64,000 bases of DNA, taken from Labilithrix luteola. GTDB lineage: Bacteria; Myxococcota_A; Polyangia; Polyangiales; Polyangiaceae. Position numbers and translations under genes: made by a program. The stretch spans positions 4,317,001-4,381,000 of the forward strand of contig NZ_CP012333.1 of the NCBI RefSeq assembly GCF_001263205.1. Reading direction: 5' to 3'. Position 1 is the first letter of the stretch. Each line of letters begins with the position of its first letter. Below, piece by piece: positions 7,573-16,706 of the stretch. The notes beneath the pieces are model-generated. The model worked only from the letters and a program-made list of their open reading frames with translations, was not told the DNA's origin and made no database searches.

Positions 7573-9696
7573 TCAGGTGCGAGCGCTGGCGACACTTCGG
7601 ATGATCGTCACCAGCTCGGCGGCGTCCACGGGCTTGGCCACGTGACGCTGAAAACCAGCCACGATTGCGCGTTTTCGGTCTTCGCCGCGCGCGTGGGCGG
7701 TCAGGGCGACTGCCGCGACCAGGCCACCCCGATGGGGAGGTAGCGCCCGGACCTTCTCGATCAGCGCGTAGCCGTCTTCGCCGGGTATGGCGATGTCGGA
7801 CACGAGGACGTCGGGTGGGCTCTGCTCGAGAAGCGCGAGGGCCTGCGAGGCCGAATCCGCGACCTCGACGAGACATCCCCACGATCCGAGCGCCGTGGCG
7901 AGGAAGGTGCGTGCGTCATCGTCGTCGTCGACCACGAGGACGTGCAGACCCCGCACCGATCCATCGGTTACGTCGAGCACACCCGGCTCGATGTGCACCT
8001 CAGCAGCTTCGTCGCTCGTGACCGACAGCGGGAGCGACACGACGAAGCGTGATCCGCGCCCGCGCCCTTCGCTGAATGCCTCCACCGAGCCGCCGTGTAG
8101 CTCGACGAGGTTTCGTACGATGGCGAGCCCCAGTCCGAGTCCACCGTGCGAGCGGCTCGGGCCGCCCTCGGCTTGGCGAAAGCGTTCGAAGACGAAGGGC
8201 ACGAACGCGGGATCCATGCCCATGCCGGTGTCTTCCACGAGGAGATCGGTGCGGTCGTCGCGCGTACGTATCTCGAGTCGTACGTGGCCCCCTCGCTGCG
8301 TGAACTTCACGGCGTTCGAGAGCAGGTTCCAGGCGACTTGTTGGAGTCTCTCCGCATCGCCCCACACCTTGCACGCCACGTCGGGAACGCTGACGTCGAG
8401 CACCACGCCGCGTGCGTCGGCGGCGGGGCGGATGGCGTCGGAGGCGGCCCGAACGACGGGGCCGAAGTCGACGATCTCGCGGCGCAAGGCGAGCTTGCCG
8501 CTCGTGATGCGCGCGATGTCGAGTAGGTCGTCGATGAGCTGCGCTTGTGCCCGCGCATTGCGCTCCAGGGTTTCGAGGGCCTTGGTCGCCGTCTCGGCCG
8601 CGAGCGTTCCTCCTCGGAGGAGGGTCGCCCAGCCGAGCATCGAGTTCAACGGCGTACGCAGCTCGTGGCTGACCATCGCGAGGAACTCGTCTTTCGCGCG
8701 GCTCGCCGCTTCCGCACGCTGCCGTTCGAACTGCGCGAGGTCGAAGAGGAGGGCGCGGTCGAGAGCCTGCGCCGCGAGGTGTGCGAACGCGTCGAAGTCG
8801 GCTTTGCGCTCGTCGGTGAACGCCAGGCTTTCCCCGAACGATAGGATCACGATGCCGAGTACACGCGCTCCCACGACGAGTGGCAGCACGACGCCGCCGC
8901 GATCGCTCGCGAGTTGGATGTTGCCGTGCTCGGGGTGATGCTCCGTGATCGCCCGGATGTTCCGAAAGCTCTGTGCCTTGCCTGTCTGGACCGCCGCGGT
9001 CACCGGCGAATTCTCCGTGAGAGGCGAGCGATGCAGCAGTCCCACGAGGGCGGGGGGCACGCCGTGCGATGCGATGACGTCGAGGACGCGATCGGCTTGG
9101 GCCACGAGGGCCACGAGACTGCGCGGCGCGTAGAACGCAGCATTGGCGCGCGTGACGATGACCGAGGCAATCTCGGCGACCGTGGTCGCGCGCGACAGGG
9201 CCGCCGTGAAGCTCTGAAGGCGCGCGATGCGCATGCGCTCGATGATGATCGCCTCACGCTGTCGCGTCTCCTCCGTCCGGTCGCTCATGAAGAGGAGAAC
9301 GAAGGCGACCTTGCCGCGCTCGTCGTGGAGCGGAATGACGTGGCTCTCGAAGGCGACGCGTCTGCCTTCGGTGACATGCACTTGCTTGAGGTCGCGGGGG
9401 TCGTACCAAACGGGACGGATCGATCCGGGCTCTCCGGCGAAGGCGCGTCGCAAGACCTCGATGGCACCGGTTTCCGTGGCGATCTCGTCGTCGAGGATGC
9501 GGTACTCGGGAGGCGGCTGCGTGTGGAACAGATCGAGGAACGCCTGATTGACGAGGAGCGATTGTCCCTCGGCATTGTAGATCTGCATCGCGATCGGGGC
9601 GTGGACGAACACCGTCGCAAAGACATCGGAGAGCTCGCCGAGCGGCCGCAGTACAGCTCGCACCTTCCTGACGCGCTCGTCGTCACGTAGTCCCAC
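7573..9696 (-). CDS. Hybrid histidine kinase, PAS-GAF-HisKA-HATPase-REC
   Basis: 707 aa, with no signal peptide or membrane span, so a cytoplasmic sensor. Order: PAS (about 20-140), GAF (about 165-315), HisKA with the phospho-accepting His344 in VSHELRTPLN, HATPase (N-box NLLSNAVKF near 457, then DTGMGM and GLGLGLAI), and a C-terminal receiver (about 584-704) with acidic pocket DDDDD, phospho-acceptor Asp634 (VSDIAIPGEDGY) and Lys near 688. The gene starts with GTG at 9696 and is an orphan: no separate response regulator is adjacent. It probably passes phosphate to a distant regulator or HPt protein. The stimulus is unknown; the GAF domain may bind a small molecule. Confidence 0.93.
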   Translation of the reverse strand: MGLRDDERVRKVRAVLRPLGELSDVFATVFVHAPIAMQIYNAEGQSLLVNQAFLDLFHTQPPPEYRILDDEIATETGAIEVLRRAFAGEPGSIRPVWYDPRDLKQVHVTEGRRVAFESHVIPLHDERGKVAFVLLFMSDRTEETRQREAIIIERMRIARLQSFTAALSRATTVAEIASVIVTRANAAFYAPRSLVALVAQADRVLDVIASHGVPPALVGLLHRSPLTENSPVTAAVQTGKAQSFRNIRAITEHHPEHGNIQLASDRGGVVLPLVVGARVLGIVILSFGESLAFTDERKADFDAFAHLAAQALDRALLFDLAQFERQRAEAASRAKDEFLAMVSHELRTPLNSMLGWATLLRGGTLAAETATKALETLERNARAQAQLIDDLLDIARITSGKLALRREIVDFGPVVRAASDAIRPAADARGVVLDVSVPDVACKVWGDAERLQQVAWNLLSNAVKFTQRGGHVRLEIRTRDDRTDLLVEDTGMGMDPAFVPFVFERFRQAEGGPSRSHGGLGLGLAIVRNLVELHGGSVEAFSEGRGRGSRFVVSLPLSVTSDEAAEVHIEPGVLDVTDGSVRGLHVLVVDDDDDARTFLATALGSWGCLVEVADSASQALALLEQSPPDVLVSDIAIPGEDGYALIEKVRALPPHRGGLVAAVALTAHARGEDRKRAIVAGFQRHVAKPVDAAELVTIIRSVASART

Positions 9697-9828
9697 GTCC
9701 TGAAAGTCAGCTCTTTTTCCGCGTCTCGCAAAGTGAAAGTTTCACCTCGAGGTCGTCGAAGTTCGAATCTGCCGCGTGGACCGCGGGCTCGTGAATGCCG
9801 GGCACGAGGTTTGCGGCGATTTTCCACG

Positions 9829-11169
9829 ATGAGCACGAACAAGGTCGAGAGTTCGGTCCCCTCCGAGCACAGCTTGCGCGCGCACTGGATGCCCTACACG
9901 GCAAATCGCGGCTTCCACCGTGATCCGCGCATCATCGTCGCAGCCGAGGGCAACCTCTTCACCGATGCGGGCGGTCGGCAAGTCTACGACGCATTCTCGG
10001 GGCTCTGGTGTTGTGGTGCAGGTCACTGCCGCAAGGAGATCCAAGAGGCCGTTGCCTCGCAGCTCGGCAGCCTCGATTACTCACCGGGCTTTCAGTACGG
10101 GCATCCGCTTTCGTTCGAGCTCGCCGAGCGACTCGCATCGATGACGCCACCGGGCCTCGACCACGTTTTCTTCACCGACTCCGGGTCGGAGAGCGCCGAC
10201 ACCGCAGTGAAGATGGTTCGCGCTTACTTCCGCCTCAAGGGCAAGGCGAACAAGACGAAGCTCATCGGTCGCGCGAAGGCCTACCACGGGGTCAACGTCG
10301 GCGGCACGAGCCTCGGCGGCATCACGGCGAACCGTCGTGACTTCGGCGCGATGATGGAAGCCGACCACCTGCGCTCCACGCTGTTGCCCGACAACGCATT
10401 TTCACGCGGGCTGCCGCTCAAGGGCGTCGAGCTTGCGGACGACCTGCTGCGCATCATCGACCTGAACGACGCGTCGAACATCGCCGCGGTCTTCGTCGAG
10501 CCTTTTGCGGGCTCGGGCGGCGTGATCGTTCCGCCGATGGGCTACTTGATGCGTCTTCGCGAGATCTGCGACCAGCACGACATCTTGCTCGTGTTCGACG
10601 AGGTCATCACGGGGTTCGGTCGTACGGGCGCGATGTTCGGGGCCGAGTACTTCGGCGTGATCCCGGACATCATGAACCTCGCCAAGCAGCTCACGAACGG
10701 CACCTTCCCGATGGGCGCGGTCGTCGCGTCGCGCGAGATCTACGAAACGTTCATGGCGCAGCCGACGCCTCCGTACGTCGTCGAGTTCCCCCACGGGTAC
10801 ACGTACTCGGCCCATCCCGTCGGTTGCGCGGCCGCGCTCGCGACCCTCGACATCATCGAGCGCGAGAACCTCGTGCAACGCGCCGAGGAGCTCGCGCCGT
10901 ATTTCGAAAACGCCATTCACTCGCTTCGTGGGGAGAAGCACCTCGTCGACATCCGCAACTGCGGTCTCGGAGCTGCCTTGCAGCTCACCCCGCGCGACGG
11001 TGACGCGGCGGTTCGGCCCTACGAAGTCGCAATGGAACTCTGGCGTCGAGGCTTTTACGTCCGCTTCGGTGGGGACAATTTGCAGTTTGCACCCACCTTC
11101 ACGTCGACGCCGAAGGAGCTCGAATTGCTTTTCAATGCCGTCGGCGAATCGCTCCGTGCGGTGCCGTGA
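9829..11169 (+). CDS. Class III omega-amino acid--pyruvate aminotransferase
   Basis: A 446-aa PLP-dependent transaminase of fold type I, class III (beta-alanine/omega-amino acid:pyruvate type). The family start HSLRAHWMPYTANRGFHRDPRI and the segments FFTDSGSESADTAVKMVRAY and LIGRAKAYHGVNVGGTSLGG are present, as is the PLP-contacting Asp in LLVFDEVITGFGRTG. The catalytic Lys is expected in IMNLAKQLTNGTFPMGAV. It moves an amino group from an omega-amino acid to pyruvate, giving L-alanine and an aldehyde acid. The start is ATG 9829 (MSTNKVESS). The length is normal for the family. No catabolic partner such as a semialdehyde dehydrogenase is adjacent. Confidence 0.93.
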   Translation: MSTNKVESSVPSEHSLRAHWMPYTANRGFHRDPRIIVAAEGNLFTDAGGRQVYDAFSGLWCCGAGHCRKEIQEAVASQLGSLDYSPGFQYGHPLSFELAERLASMTPPGLDHVFFTDSGSESADTAVKMVRAYFRLKGKANKTKLIGRAKAYHGVNVGGTSLGGITANRRDFGAMMEADHLRSTLLPDNAFSRGLPLKGVELADDLLRIIDLNDASNIAAVFVEPFAGSGGVIVPPMGYLMRLREICDQHDILLVFDEVITGFGRTGAMFGAEYFGVIPDIMNLAKQLTNGTFPMGAVVASREIYETFMAQPTPPYVVEFPHGYTYSAHPVGCAAALATLDIIERENLVQRAEELAPYFENAIHSLRGEKHLVDIRNCGLGAALQLTPRDGDAAVRPYEVAMELWRRGFYVRFGGDNLQFAPTFTSTPKELELLFNAVGESLRAVP

Positions 11170-11171
11170 CG

Positions 11172-11543
11172 TCAGGAATCGCAGCGAAAGACCTGCACCC
11201 AAACGTGACGGTCGACGACCTTCTCCGTTTGCGCAACGAGCAGCCCGCTCGTAATGAAGCCAGTGGTCTCGTAGTGCTCCTTGGACCGATCGCTTCGAAC
11301 GATGTAGTGCGTTCCGCCGTGCGCTGCGGCCAGCTCGGAGATCTCTTCGATGGGGTGAGGGCCATCGGCGTGAATGACGCCAATCGAATCGCAGAAGGGA
11401 GGTTCGTTGACGCGATAGGCCGCCTTCGTGGCGGGGAACTCTTTGGCATTCTTCGCTGGGCGAAACTCGACCAACGAACCGCCGGAGCAGCCGACGAGCA
11501 TCGATAACGAGAGGCCCACTCCCAGTACTGCAATTCGCTTCAT
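11172..11543 (-). CDS. Small lipoprotein, possibly DUF4156-like
   Basis: 123 aa. The N-terminus MKRIAVLGVGLSLSMLVGC is a lipoprotein signal with lipobox MLVGC. The mature part has a conserved-looking FCDSIGVI segment followed by EISELAAAHGGTHYIVRSD, which resembles the pattern of DUF4156-type small lipoproteins (a Cys-x-x-x-Gly strand, then a helix ending in a Gly-rich turn). That link is tentative. The ATG at 11541-11543 is preceded by GGAAGGGATC, which supports it over an ATG 12 bp further upstream. It ends 2 bp from the stop of the convergent aminotransferase gene. Function unknown. Confidence 0.72.
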   Translation of the reverse strand: MKRIAVLGVGLSLSMLVGCSGGSLVEFRPAKNAKEFPATKAAYRVNEPPFCDSIGVIHADGPHPIEEISELAAAHGGTHYIVRSDRSKEHYETTGFITSGLLVAQTEKVVDRHVWVQVFRCDS

Positions 11544-11619
11544 GATCCCTTCCACGCGTTCACACCCCGAACGCCGGTCGACAAGATAATGGGAATGGGG
11601 ACCGAGGTGAATCGCGACG

Positions 11620-12933
11620 TCACCGGCGACTGCGTACGAGCGTGCCGTTCTTGTTCGTGCCGGTGCCGTAGGTGATCCAATAGACGTAGTCTGCGTCGAG
11701 TTGGATACCGACGGGGTTCAGGACCTGATCGGCGATTTTTTGCGGTCCACCCGTACACGACGGCAGCGAGCAGCGCATGATCGTTCCGACCGGCGCGGTG
11801 TTCGTCGTCGGATCGGCCGCACCGATCGTGGCCCAGAAAACGTCCCTGTCGTCCGCGACGATGTCGCTGATGTACGCCTGATTCTGGGCGAGGATGGTTC
11901 CTGCGCCGCCGCAGCCGGTGATCGAGCATGCGATGACCGAGGCGCTTGGACGGTTCGCATTGCCGCCCGATGTGGTGAAGGCGATGTCGTTCGCCACGGC
12001 GAGGAGGCGCACCGGAGGTGGCAAGAGCGTTGCGCCTCGCGTGCCGACGCACCCATCGGCTGGGCATACGTAGAGGCCGCCCGTGGGGTTGGCGAGGCTT
12101 TGGTTGTTGTCGATGTACACGAAGTGCTGCGCATCGACGTAGCCGTCGCCGAAGTAGTCGTGGAGGTCCATCTTCGGGTACGTGACCGTCGACGGTGCCG
12201 GGAGCGAGTATCGGTTCAGGCCGTCGAGGCCGTGGTACGTGTAGATTGCACCAGGACCGCCGAAGAGGACGGTGGGGCGGCGGCGGGACGAGGTGGTGAC
12301 GACGGGCGTCGACCCGTTGATCGCGCCACCGGACTTGCAGCCCGTGATGGGGCACGCCGCGGGCGCGCAGCCGGTGAGCGCGCTCGTGCAGGTGTCGTAA
12401 TAGAAGGTCGTTCCATCGACCGCGATCTGCCGTGGTGAATAGATCTGCCCGGGGACCGGTTTGACGGTCGACGTGTCGTAGTCGACCATGATGGCCGTCG
12501 ACGTCGCGCAGTTGGCGACCGTGCAGCCGAAGACGGCGTCGGGTGAGAGCCAGAGAGCGCGCTGGCCGGCGAGCGCGAAGCCGAAAGGATGATCGAGCGT
12601 GCTCGAGACCGTCTCCGGCGCGCATTGCCCGGCGATGCACGCGGCGGTGCCTCCGCACGCATGCCTGCAGGATCCACAGTTGTCGGGCGCAAGCAGGCTC
12701 GCTTCACAGCCGGTGGACGGGTCGCCGTCGCAGTCCCCAAGATCCTTCGGGCAGGTGGGGCCGCCGCTATCCGATCCTCCTCCAGTGTCGGGCGTTCCCG
12801 ACGTCGTGGGGGGCGTGCCTCCGCCGTCGCCTAGCGTGACGGAGAGCGCCGGATCCTCACCCGTGCATGCCGGAACGACGAGTGTACCGAGCATCAAGCC
12901 AAGGCCGATCGAAGAGCGAGCCCAACGCACCAT
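11620..12933 (-). CDS. Lipoprotein with Cys-rich module and predicted beta-propeller
   Basis: 437 aa. The signal peptide ends at lipobox LVVPAC. It is followed by a Gly/Thr/Ser/Pro linker typical of myxobacterial surface lipoproteins, then a Cys-rich module (about 58-106: CPKDLGDCDGDPSTGCEA ... CGSCRHACGG ... CIAGQC). The rest consists of repeated blocks of about 45-60 aa with alternating strands and paired Cys (ACPITGC, VIACSITGCGG, CSLPSCTGG) and phrases such as VDGTTFYYD, DDRDVFWA and LDADYVYWI. That pattern fits the soluble six- or seven-bladed propellers often found in Polyangiales secretomes. It is probably on the cell surface. No catalytic motif is seen and its ligand is unknown. A decayed paralogue probably lies just upstream. 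Confidence 0.8.
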   Translation of the reverse strand: MVRWARSSIGLGLMLGTLVVPACTGEDPALSVTLGDGGGTPPTTSGTPDTGGGSDSGGPTCPKDLGDCDGDPSTGCEASLLAPDNCGSCRHACGGTAACIAGQCAPETVSSTLDHPFGFALAGQRALWLSPDAVFGCTVANCATSTAIMVDYDTSTVKPVPGQIYSPRQIAVDGTTFYYDTCTSALTGCAPAACPITGCKSGGAINGSTPVVTTSSRRRPTVLFGGPGAIYTYHGLDGLNRYSLPAPSTVTYPKMDLHDYFGDGYVDAQHFVYIDNNQSLANPTGGLYVCPADGCVGTRGATLLPPPVRLLAVANDIAFTTSGGNANRPSASVIACSITGCGGAGTILAQNQAYISDIVADDRDVFWATIGAADPTTNTAPVGTIMRCSLPSCTGGPQKIADQVLNPVGIQLDADYVYWITYGTGTNKNGTLVRSRR

Positions 12934-13009
12934 GCTGCCAGGCTAACACGGCACTTCCTCACGGCGGATCGGCAGGGGCTCAACGACGTCTCGTGCGTCC
13001 CGACATCGC

Positions 13010-13290
13010 TAGGTACGCCTGGTGTTCGCTGCGCCGCCGGATCCCGTGATGGCGCACGCGAGGACCGAAACGTTCGCGCGGTCGTCACCCGATCGATGAT
13101 GTTGAAGGACGGGGACGAGTTCGTCGGGGGCGCCGGCGCCGAGAATCGCCGGAGAATAGTCACGACTGGATGGCACAAAGTGACCAACGGTTTCGCCAAC
13201 GAGATTGGCGCGGTCGCCTTCGTCAACGGCGGCGTTTACGCAGTGGCGGAAAAGGTGATTCTGCGTTCGGACGATTCCGCACCGTAAATC
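13010..13290 (-). pseudogene. Likely remnant of a propeller lipoprotein paralogue
   Basis: No intact gene fits this 370-bp gap. On the minus strand around 13020-13080 one frame reads RANVSVLACAITGSGGA and then meets a stop. This closely matches RPSASVIACSITGCGGAG in the neighbouring propeller lipoprotein, and the DNA also aligns there for about 55 bp (GCGCCGCCG...GTGAT, then GCATGCGATGACCGAGGC-like). Upstream of that block the similarity fades and the frame is broken, as expected for a decayed duplicate. A 63-codon plus-strand frame over the same DNA is not convincing. The call rests on one short alignment made by eye. Confidence 0.4.
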
Positions 13291-13305
13291 TGCTTCGGGC
13301 TCTCT

Positions 13306-13872
13306 CTAGCGTGCGTTGCGCGGCGGCGTCATGCCCCGAACCTCGCCTGCCTCCGCCCAATAGACGGTCGGTCGTTGCTCGAGCGGGAGATCTTCACCCG
13401 CCTCGAAAAGTCGAATCGTCAGCCTGTTTGCGTCGTGGGCACGGGCCACCGCGAACTCGTGTCGACTCTCCACGCGGAAGTGGTAGCTCCGAAAGGACCC
13501 GGCGCCGTCGAAGTCGCTCGCGAACGTGAGTCGATGAGGAACCGTCGGCGTCACCTGGGTGCGGACGAACATCGTTCCATTCTTGGTCGTCCACCCCCTG
13601 ACCGGAGCGCCGTCGAGCAGCAAACAGCCCTCCACGGGAGTCCTGAACGTGCGCGAGAGTTCCACCCGAAGACGGAGCTCGATCGGGGCCAGCTCCGTGT
13701 CTTGTGGGGGCGCGTACTCCGGATGACGAGTGCACAGGGCCCGCATCTGCGCGTCCTTCTCCCTGGAGGCGATCTGCTCCTCACCTTCGAGCCGGTGACT
13801 CGGAAAGCTTGCTCCGCAGCCGAATGACCCCATTACGACGATACCGAGAAGCCAACGTGAGAGGTGCGCCAT
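13306..13872 (-). CDS. Lipoprotein of unknown function
   Basis: About 188 aa. The N-terminus MAHLSRWLLGIVVMGSFGC is a lipoprotein signal peptide with lipobox GSFGC. The mature domain is mixed alpha/beta, with a segment ELRLRVELSRTFRTPVEGCLLLDG and strands VPHRLTFASDF and SYHFRVESRHEFAV that look like a beta-sandwich. No known family is recognised. The start may be GTG 13875 or ATG 13872, with GGGGATGA just upstream; I give the ATG. It reads in the same direction as the propeller lipoprotein and its remnant, so the three may descend from one surface-protein cluster. Confidence 0.7.
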   Translation of the reverse strand: MAHLSRWLLGIVVMGSFGCGASFPSHRLEGEEQIASREKDAQMRALCTRHPEYAPPQDTELAPIELRLRVELSRTFRTPVEGCLLLDGAPVRGWTTKNGTMFVRTQVTPTVPHRLTFASDFDGAGSFRSYHFRVESRHEFAVARAHDANRLTIRLFEAGEDLPLEQRPTVYWAEAGEVRGMTPPRNAR

Positions 13873-13997
13873 CACTCATCCCCATGCCGCGCCGCGCAGA
13901 GGTCGAGGTCCGTGACTTCCAGTTACGCGGCAACGCCAGTCAGGTTCAACCTGCCGATTCGCGCGGCATGTCAGTCAGCGCCGACTCACGCAAATCG

Positions 13998-14023
13998 CGA
14001 CGGGGGCGACGGGGGCGACGGGG
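13998..14023. repeat. G-rich triple repeat, possible G-quadruplex
   Basis: Three consecutive units of CGACGGGGG (the last with four G) at 13998-14023, followed within 15 bp by another G4 run. Four G runs on the + strand could form a quadruplex. It lies in the non-coding 13.9-14.2 kb stretch, in which I see no gene. Confidence 0.5.
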
Positions 14024-14182
14024 AGGCGAGGTGGAGGGGCAACCGCCTCCAGCCCCCCGGGAACGAACCCAGCCGCCTGTTACGCGTGCCGTTCAGTCTG
14101 CGCGGCTCTTCAGAAATCGCGCTGGGGGCGAGGGGAGCTCGAGGGGGAGGCGCAGCTCCCCCTCGAACAAGACTCAAACTAG

Positions 14183-14269
14183 CGGAGAGGAGGGGATTCG
14201 AACCCCTGGTACCCTTGCAGGTACACATGATTTCCAATCATGCACCTTCGACCACTCGGTCACCTCTCC
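14183..14269 (-). tRNA. tRNA-Ser (anticodon GGA)
   Basis: An 87-nt tRNA read on the minus strand. The acceptor GGAGAGG (from 14269) pairs with CCTCTCC (14190-14184), with discriminator G at 14183. The anticodon stem-loop is GATTGGAAATC with anticodon GGA, and a long variable arm (GTGTACCTGCAAGGGTACC region) marks it as a class II serine tRNA. The T arm is AGGGGTTCGAATCCCCT. CCA is not encoded. Confidence 0.95.
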
Positions 14270-14337
14270 GAGGAACGGACTCGCGGACGAGCTCGCACCA
14301 GGAGGGACCCCAATTAGCACGCTCGAGAGGCGCTAGG

Positions 14338-16649
14338 CTAGCGTCCCCACAAACGAAGTGCGCTTGCCGCGGCGGAATCGGGGTTCGAGCGGGGCCCGGG
14401 CGGGAGCTTGGACGAGCCGAGCTGGCTTTCGACGAGGCCGCGCATCAATTCCGCGGCGAGCGGGTGGGTCGCCCGGACGTCGCTGATGCAGTCGGGCTCG
14501 AGGGGGACATTGCAGAGCTTCCCGTCGCGGCCTTGGAGGCCGGCGAGGACGAAGTTGCCCCAACGTGCCGAGAAACGGGACGTGGTGGTGGCGAGCATGG
14601 GGCGGGCGACGGCGTCGCCGGAGCGGGCGGCGAGGGTCCAGAGGCCTTCGCCGTGCAAGGTCTTCGGGGGCGGGAGCCCGAAGGCTTCGAGGACCGTGTT
14701 CGCGACGTCCACGCTCGTCGTCGGCGTCGAGACGCGCGTGTGCGCGGGGCTGCCTGGGGCTTTGACGACGAGCGGAACCGAAAGGGCAGCTTCGTCGAGC
14801 GAGTCGTCGTCGATGAACGGGATGTGCGCCGCGTCGACGCCCACGTCGCCCGTGACGATCCACGTCGTGTCGACGTCGCGGCCGAGGCCCTTCACGTGGG
14901 CGACGAGGCGGCCGAGGGCGGCGTCGTGGGCGAGGATGGCTTTGCCGTGCAGGGCGAATGCGCGCTCGCGATCAGCGTCGGTGAAGAGACGTTGCGACGC
15001 GGCGCGCCGGGCCTTGGCGAGCATCTCGCCGGCGTGTTTCGGATCGAGCGCGCCCGCGTAGCCGTTCGGAGGGAGCTCTTTGATCTCCTCGCTGGCGACG
15101 TCCCACGGGGGGTGACCGCCCGTGCGTGAACGACGACGAGGAAGCGATCGTCCTTGTGGCCGTCGAGCCAGTGGCTCACGTCCTCGAAGAGCGCCGTGGA
15201 CGAGTTTTCTTCGCCAAGGCCGTGGGCAACGAACGTTTCCCAGCCGCGTGAAAAGCCGAAGGCTGCGCCCGTGGTCGGGTTCGCGGTGAACATCGCGGTG
15301 ACGACGCCGGCTTGGCGAGCTGCCTCGGCGATCGTGAAACCACTGGAATTCAAGGCCGCCGTGGGGTCGGCGACGCCGTGCTCGCGCGGCAAGAGGCCGG
15401 TGAGCATCGAGGCGACGGCGCCGTTGGCGAGCGTTGTCGATGCGCGATGTGTTTCGAAGACCGCGCCACGCTGGGCGAGATCGGCAAGCTCGGGGGTGGC
15501 GAACGCGCCGCCGTACGGAGACAAGCTCTTCGGGGCGACCGTGCCGAGCACCACGACGATGACGCCGCGTGACGTGGCCACCTTGGGAGGCGCGGGCGTC
15601 GCCGGAACGAGCACGCGTGGTTCGGCGAACACGACGCGCGCGCCCTTGGTGCTGCTCTTGGCGACGAGCTCGACGCCCGCGAGCGTTCCGACGTCACCGA
15701 GAGGAAGCGAGATGGGACGCCAGGCGGGGGACTCTTCTCCGCCCAGCTTGAAGCTGCCGATGACGCGCGGCTCCGCGCGATCGCCGACGATGCGTACCTC
15801 CGCTTCGGCTTCGCCGCCCGTCACGCCGATCTGTCCTTCGAGCACCGCGCCGTTCGGAATGAAGCCCGAACAGCGTGCGAAGCCTGGCGCGCGAAGCGTG
15901 ATGCTTCGCTTGGCGAGCCCTCCGATCGCGATGGTGGCGATGGCGTCGTTGCGGGTCGGCGCGGCGTAGGCCGTGTCGTCGTCGATGGGGCCGACGCGGA
16001 TCCAGTCGATCTCCGCGAGCTCGTCGTGCACGCCCTTGCCGCCGCCGTTCAAGCGCACGAGCAGCTCGTTCGCGCCGCGAAGAAGCGGAACGCTGGCCGC
16101 GCGCGCCGACACCGTCTTGGTCTCGCCCTTGGTCAGCGGGAGGACGCCGAGCGGTTTGCCGTTCAGGAAGATCGACGCACTCTTCGCCGCGCCTCCGCGC
16201 ATGCGCGCTTCGACCACGACACCGTTGTCCGCCTTCGGGTCCGACGTGGTGACGAACGAGAGCGCGAGCGAGCGACCGCGCATGCTGACCCAGTTCGAGC
16301 CTTCGCGTTCGCGGATTTCGACGTCACCCGAGCCGGCCTTGCCCACCGACATACGCGACCGCATGGTCGAATCGCCGAGGTCGAGCAACGTGCCTCGATG
16401 GCCGAACGAGCACGAAGGCCCGGCGTTCACGAAGTCGAGAACGACAGTCTGCGAGGGGCCGCTCGACGCGCCCTTCGTGGTGCTGGCCGCCAGCGACACG
16501 GCCGAGCTACTCGCAGCATTCCCCACCGATGACGAAGCCGCGCCGGAGTCATTCGATCGCGAGCACGCCGGCAGCGCCACGACTGCCGCGAGCGCTGCGA
16601 GCGCCGCGTGAGCCGCGCGAAACAGGGGGGCGATCGAGACGAACCTCAC
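14338..16649 (-). CDS. Sulfatase/alkaline-phosphatase-fold lipoprotein lacking catalytic residues (frameshifted)
   Basis: The N-terminal part (16649 down to about 15112) starts with a lipoprotein signal, lipobox ALPAC, followed by a beta-rich region and then the sulfatase fold (VIVVVLGTVAPKSLSPYGG ... ASMLTGLLPREHGV). The C-terminal part (about 15112 to 14338: WDVASEEIKEL ... WIVTGDVGVDAAHIPFIDD ... ANTVLEAFGLP) is in another frame. One extra C in the C6 run (G6 on + at 15107-15112) joins them into about 770 aa. Compared with active sulfatases, the metal-binding Asp of the DTLR motif is replaced (LGTVA), the C/S-x-P-S-R nucleophile region reads ANGAVAS, and DHG reads DVG. It therefore looks like a catalytically dead sulfatase-fold protein, perhaps a binding protein. 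GTG start. Confidence 0.78.
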
Positions 16650-16706
16650 GACGCGGCTCTTACCGCGGGTCCGGCTTCGCGGAAAGCGAGGCGAAAGCCG
16701 ATTCGA

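Noticed and set aside
13096..13287. A 63-codon plus-strand ORF
   Set aside because: No ribosome site and no family; the opposite strand of the same DNA aligns to a neighbouring lipoprotein gene.
15100..15120. Programmed -1 frameshifting at the C6 run of the sulfatase-like gene
   Set aside because: The run could slip, but six other genes show the same loss at G runs, including a metabolic SDR inside its cofactor motif. A sequence error explains all of them.
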